Source: Candidatus Parcubacteria bacterium (GTDB lineage Bacteria; Patescibacteriota; Minisyncoccia; Phycocordibacterales; Phycocordibacteraceae). Taken from it: 6,656 bases of DNA. Shown here piece by piece: positions 5,049 through 6,656 of the stretch. Each line of letters opens with the position of its first letter. Positions within the stretch are counted from its first letter, which is position 1. The stretch is from positions 1-6,656 of the forward strand of contig DAIDID010000025.1 of NCBI GenBank assembly GCA_027459545.1, in the 5' to 3' direction. A model generated the notes under the pieces. The model was given only the letters and a program-made list of their open reading frames with translations. It was not told the origin of the DNA and did not search any database. The translations under genes and the position numbers were made by a program.

Positions 5049-5330
5049 TCACCTTTGAATACTCCATGAAGGTCTAGACAGGAGAATCTTGTGCCACTTA
5101 TATGCGGCACGCCAATAGCCGAGAATATATCCCGCCCATACCACGCTAGAGTGAACTAAGCCGTAACGAGGCTCAATCCAGAGCATCCAAGGGATAAAAG
5201 GCCCAATAATAAAAGGAGCGATACTCAACATAAAGAGCCCGCGACTTGCATTTGTGCGCTGATACAGCGCACAAAAAAAGATAACGGCGCCCCAGTAGAA
5301 AACCAGGAAAAGAGCAAGATTTTGAAACAT
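5049..5330 (-). CDS. Small membrane protein with three predicted helices
   Basis: 93 residues, not recognised. Hydrophobic segments at about residues 4-22 (LALFLVFYWGAVIFFCALY), 31-51 (rich in Phe, Ile and Pro, ending PWMLWI) and 58-77 (GLVHSSVVWAGYILGYWRAA) suggest three membrane spans. The connecting loop YQRTNASRG and the tail YKWHKILLSRPSWSIQR are basic. Minus-strand AAAAGGA lies 8 bases before ATG 5330 and 5 bases before an in-frame TTG at 5333. I prefer the ATG, but the TTG would add one residue. A good promoter upstream and the shared terminator downstream make a complete single-gene unit. The stop is TGA, which argues against TGA recoding. Function cannot be told; holin, immunity or transport accessory roles are all only guesses. 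Confidence 0.77.
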   Translation of the reverse strand: MFQNLALFLVFYWGAVIFFCALYQRTNASRGLFMLSIAPFIIGPFIPWMLWIEPRYGLVHSSVVWAGYILGYWRAAYKWHKILLSRPSWSIQR

Positions 5331-5364
5331 CAAAGAATTCCTTTTGATAGAGCAGGCCGTAGCT

Positions 5365-5393
5365 AGTATTCAAAATATTGTTTATATTGTCAA
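5365..5393 (-). promoter_or_regulatory. Promoter of the small membrane-protein gene
   Basis: Minus strand: a perfect TTGACA (5393-5388), a 17-base spacer and AATACT (5370-5365, 4 of 6). The leader runs about 28 bases to the start and carries the AAGGA SD. It sits just downstream of the terminator of the preceding minus-strand gene, so the two minus-strand genes are separately transcribed. Confidence 0.58.
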
Positions 5394-5407
5394 TCATTAT
5401 TGAACTT

Positions 5408-5434
5408 AAAAAAGATACCGCAAGATGCGGTATC
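5408..5434 (-). terminator. Intrinsic terminator of the cysteine-rich gene
   Basis: Minus strand: GATACCGCA-TCT-TGCGGTATC, a 9-bp perfect stem with a 3-base loop, followed by TTTTTT. It lies 14 bases past the minus-strand TAA at 5449. On the plus strand the hairpin has A before it and no T tract after it, so it reads as a minus-strand terminator. Confidence 0.9.
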
Positions 5435-5448
5435 AGGCGGACACGGTT

Positions 5449-5628
5449 TTATTTTTCTGTGAAAGCTCTAACGCAACATTCACGTTTTGAACACTCTTCA
5501 AGCAGATCGAATCGCAAGCACTCTCTGCAAGGAATGCTTGTAGCACTTGAAAGACAAGATTCCTTATCCACAATTAAAGAACTTATAGAAAAAGTTCTCG
5601 GAGGCAAAATTGAAGATTGTATATCCAT
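5449..5628 (-). CDS. Small cysteine-rich protein (59 residues, six Cys)
   Basis: Not recognised. GGGAG (5639-5635) sits exactly 6 bases before the ATG, and a perfect terminator begins 14 bases after the TAA. This pair is far better support than anything for the overlapping plus-strand frame. The first 24 residues are plain (MDIQSSILPPRTFSIS). The second half is cysteine-rich: Cys25, Cys34, Cys37, Cys46, Cys51 and Cys52, with IPCRECLRFDLLEEC and KRECCVRAF. C34-x2-C37 with C46 and C51/C52 could form a small zinc-binding knuckle or, less likely, a disulfide-rich fold. There is no signal peptide, so a cytoplasmic metal-binding role is the simplest guess. The charged KR/EE composition around the cysteines would suit a DNA- or protein-binding module, but this is inference. 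It is monocistronic and divergent from the gene at 5749. Confidence 0.72.
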   Translation of the reverse strand: MDIQSSILPPRTFSISSLIVDKESCLSSATSIPCRECLRFDLLEECSKRECCVRAFTEK

Positions 5629-5659
5629 TTTTTTCTCCCATCTTAATTGAACATCAATA

Positions 5660-5668
5660 ATATTAGCA
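5660..5668 (-). promoter_or_regulatory. Possible extended -10 of the cysteine-rich gene
   Basis: Minus strand TGCTAATAT is TGn plus TAATAT (4 of 6), about 30 bases before the ATG, with an AT-rich leader containing GGGAG. No convincing -35 lies at the right distance. Confidence 0.37.
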
Positions 5669-5748
5669 GAAAATTTCTAGGAGCTGGCGAAATTCAATAA
5701 ATATGTGTACATTGGCACAAGTTGAACCTTGGCGAATGGAGATCAGTA

Positions 5749-6069
5749 ATGAACAACACCCCGAGACTGGAAGTTCCCTACTATCGCTCAATCCTCAGTG
5801 CAATAGAAAGCCTCAGAGAGAGCTTGCTCTCAAATGAGGAAGTGCGGGAAATTGTGGGTTTGTCGCTCGCATATCGTATTTTACTTGAAAGTACGATAAT
5901 TCCTATGCAGCACTGCGAGACCGTCACTCAGCGCCTGCGAGAAATCATCGCAGAAATCGAAAGACTTCGCACAGGCTCTGACATCAAACAAGTCGTCAGA
6001 AATCTGCAAGATGGATGTAACGCCGTCGAGCAACAAAAACGCGTGTACAACAACGCGGTTCATATCTAG
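5749..6069 (+). CDS. Unknown helical 106-residue protein
   Basis: Not recognised. The frame is open from an in-frame TTG at 5722, but GGAG (5738-5741) stands 7 bases before ATG 5749, so I use the ATG (MNNTPRLEVPYYRS). The sequence reads as helices almost throughout: SILSAIESLRESLLS, EEVREIVGLSLAYRILLE, then the heptad-like VTQRLREIIAEIERLR, and a last helix from IKQVVRNLQDGCNAVEQQ. It is soluble-looking with balanced charge, two cysteines (at MQHCE and DGCNA) and no signal peptide or catalytic motif. A helical bundle or dimeric coiled coil is the likely fold. No clear promoter is visible in the 120 bases shared with the divergent cysteine-rich gene. A strong terminator follows, so it is a single-gene unit. 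An adaptor or regulatory role is possible but unproven. Confidence 0.8.
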   Translation: MNNTPRLEVPYYRSILSAIESLRESLLSNEEVREIVGLSLAYRILLESTIIPMQHCETVTQRLREIIAEIERLRTGSDIKQVVRNLQDGCNAVEQQKRVYNNAVHI

Positions 6070-6085
6070 ATTTAACTGCAACTGA

Positions 6086-6120
6086 GCCGTCCCTCTTTTT
6101 TGAGTGGACGGCTTCTTTTT
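6086..6120 (+). terminator. Intrinsic terminator after the helical protein gene
   Basis: GCCGTCC pairs with GGACGGC. Inside, CTC/GAG continue the stem with one bulged T around a T6 loop. TTCTTTTT follows. It starts 16 bases past the TAG. Confidence 0.94.
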
Positions 6121-6144
6121 AAAGGCCGCATTCACAAAAATAGG

Positions 6145-6172
6145 TTGCGAGATCTATTTTGTATGCAATACT
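6145..6172 (+). promoter_or_regulatory. Promoter of the secreted peptidoglycan-binding protein gene
   Basis: TTGCGA (4 of 6), a 16-base spacer and AATACT preceded by TGC, so an extended -10. The expected start near 6179 leaves a leader of about 34 bases that is AT-rich and has no SD near the ATG. TAAAAT (6202-6207) close to the start is a second, weaker -10 candidate. Confidence 0.5.
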
Positions 6173-6212
6173 TTAAAGAGTTTTATTGGAATTGTCTTTA
6201 ATAAAATTATGT

Positions 6213-6656
6213 ATGTATATCAATAAAAATCTATCTGGCTTTGCTACAGTGGTTCTATTTTCTGGAATTATATTCCTACCATTATTGGCTTCAGCCGATA
6301 CAAGCAGTACGTCTTGTGGTGATACTTCAAACACAATGGTCTCTTCTTCCACAGAAGCTACCACGACCTGTGGTTCAGATACTGCTTCATCAACTATCTC
6401 GAGTGGAACAACTGATGTCTCTCCTCAAATCCAGTCGCTCATTGCAGAAATTGCATCACTCAAACAGCAACTCGCTACGTTGCTTGGAGCAACTGCTTCT
6501 AGCACCTCTGCCTTCCCTTCTTCTGCAAATACATACGCTTGCCCAAATCTCTCACGCAACCTCGGTGAAGGAGATAGCGGTGATGATGTTAAATCACTGC
6601 AGCAATACCTCGTGCAAAATGATCCGGCCTTTTCAAGTTCTGACGTAACAGGGTTT
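6213..6656 (+). CDS. Secreted protein with peptidoglycan-binding domain, 3' end cut off by the window
   Basis: 148 residues are visible and the frame is open to the last base. ATG 6213 gives a clean signal peptide: NK at the start, a hydrophobic core (residues 10-25) and ASA before Asp29, the likely signal peptidase I site. An ATG at 6209 is in another frame. Next comes a Ser/Thr-rich stretch with two isolated cysteines (35 and 53), then a short coiled coil (QIQSLIAEIASLKQQLATLL, residues 72-91). A second Ser/Ala linker leads to the start of a PG_binding_1 repeat: CPNLSRNLGEGDSGDDVKSL, then QQYLVQND and DVTGF. Such proteins are exported and bind peptidoglycan or the cell surface; in Parcubacteria they are frequent and often long, with more domains after the repeat. 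What follows here is unseen, so any catalytic part is unknown. The domain call is firm. Confidence 0.94.
   Translation, partial: MYINKNLSGFATVVLFSGIIFLPLLASADTSSTSCGDTSNTMVSSSTEATTTCGSDTASSTISSGTTDVSPQIQSLIAEIASLKQQLATLLGATASSTSAFPSSANTYACPNLSRNLGEGDSGDDVKSLQQYLVQNDPAFSSSDVTGF

Noticed and set aside
5378..5650. 90-residue plus-strand frame starting at TTG
   Set aside because: It has no SD, its start lies within a minus-strand promoter, and its 5' part is the minus-strand terminator hairpin. The antisense cysteine-rich gene has far better signals.
6241..6648. 135-residue Leu/Gln-rich plus-strand frame
   Set aside because: It is an out-of-frame shadow of the secreted peptidoglycan-binding protein, whose own frame has a signal peptide and a known domain.
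1..6656. CRISPR array, insertion sequence or integron attC sites
   Set aside because: No regularly spaced repeats, no transposase or integrase frame, and the palindromes present are all followed by T tracts and behave as terminators.

Overview
The window looks like a piece of a small, AT-rich bacterial genome, most likely a candidate phyla radiation (Patescibacteria/Parcubacteria) lineage. This rests mainly on the secreted protein at the right edge: a signal peptide, a Ser/Thr-rich stretch, a short coiled coil and then a peptidoglycan-binding repeat of the CPxLxRxLxxGxxGxDVxxLQ type, which is very common in Parcubacteria. Compact genes, a tRNA without an encoded CCA, and starts that seem to lack a Shine-Dalgarno (SD) site also fit. 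TAA, TAG and TGA all end good genes here, so the code is ordinary table 11. Taxonomy is inference; there is no rRNA or marker set in view.

Left part (1-1117) is core: the 3' two thirds of methionyl-tRNA formyltransferase (fmt), a converging 79-residue glutaredoxin whose stop overlaps the fmt stop, and tRNA-Asn(GUU).

Middle part (1118-6120) looks like an accessory island beside the tRNA. It holds single-gene transcription units on both strands, several with a recognisable promoter and most with a strong intrinsic terminator: a GC-rich 421-residue protein ending in a PHWRRGH motif like the one I recall at the end of AcrVA2-type proteins; a 21-codon peptide gene behind a near-consensus promoter; a DUF1993 (DinB-like helical bundle) protein; a broken OmpR-type winged-helix regulator; a very basic 133-residue protein; a zinc-metallopeptidase-like protein with HEVSH; a three-helix membrane protein; a 59-residue cysteine-rich protein; and a 106-residue helical protein. 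No operon is evident, and nothing shows these genes acting in one pathway.

Right edge (6121-6656) carries the start of the secreted peptidoglycan-binding protein, which runs off the window.

Most worth a second look are the two GC-rich units after the tRNA (the AcrVA2-like gene and the 21-residue peptide), the cysteine-rich small gene read from the minus strand, and the winged-helix gene with an in-frame TAG followed directly by ATG plus a run of eight A that puts its last helix out of frame. I found no CRISPR array, insertion sequence, transposase, integrase or clear attachment-site duplication.
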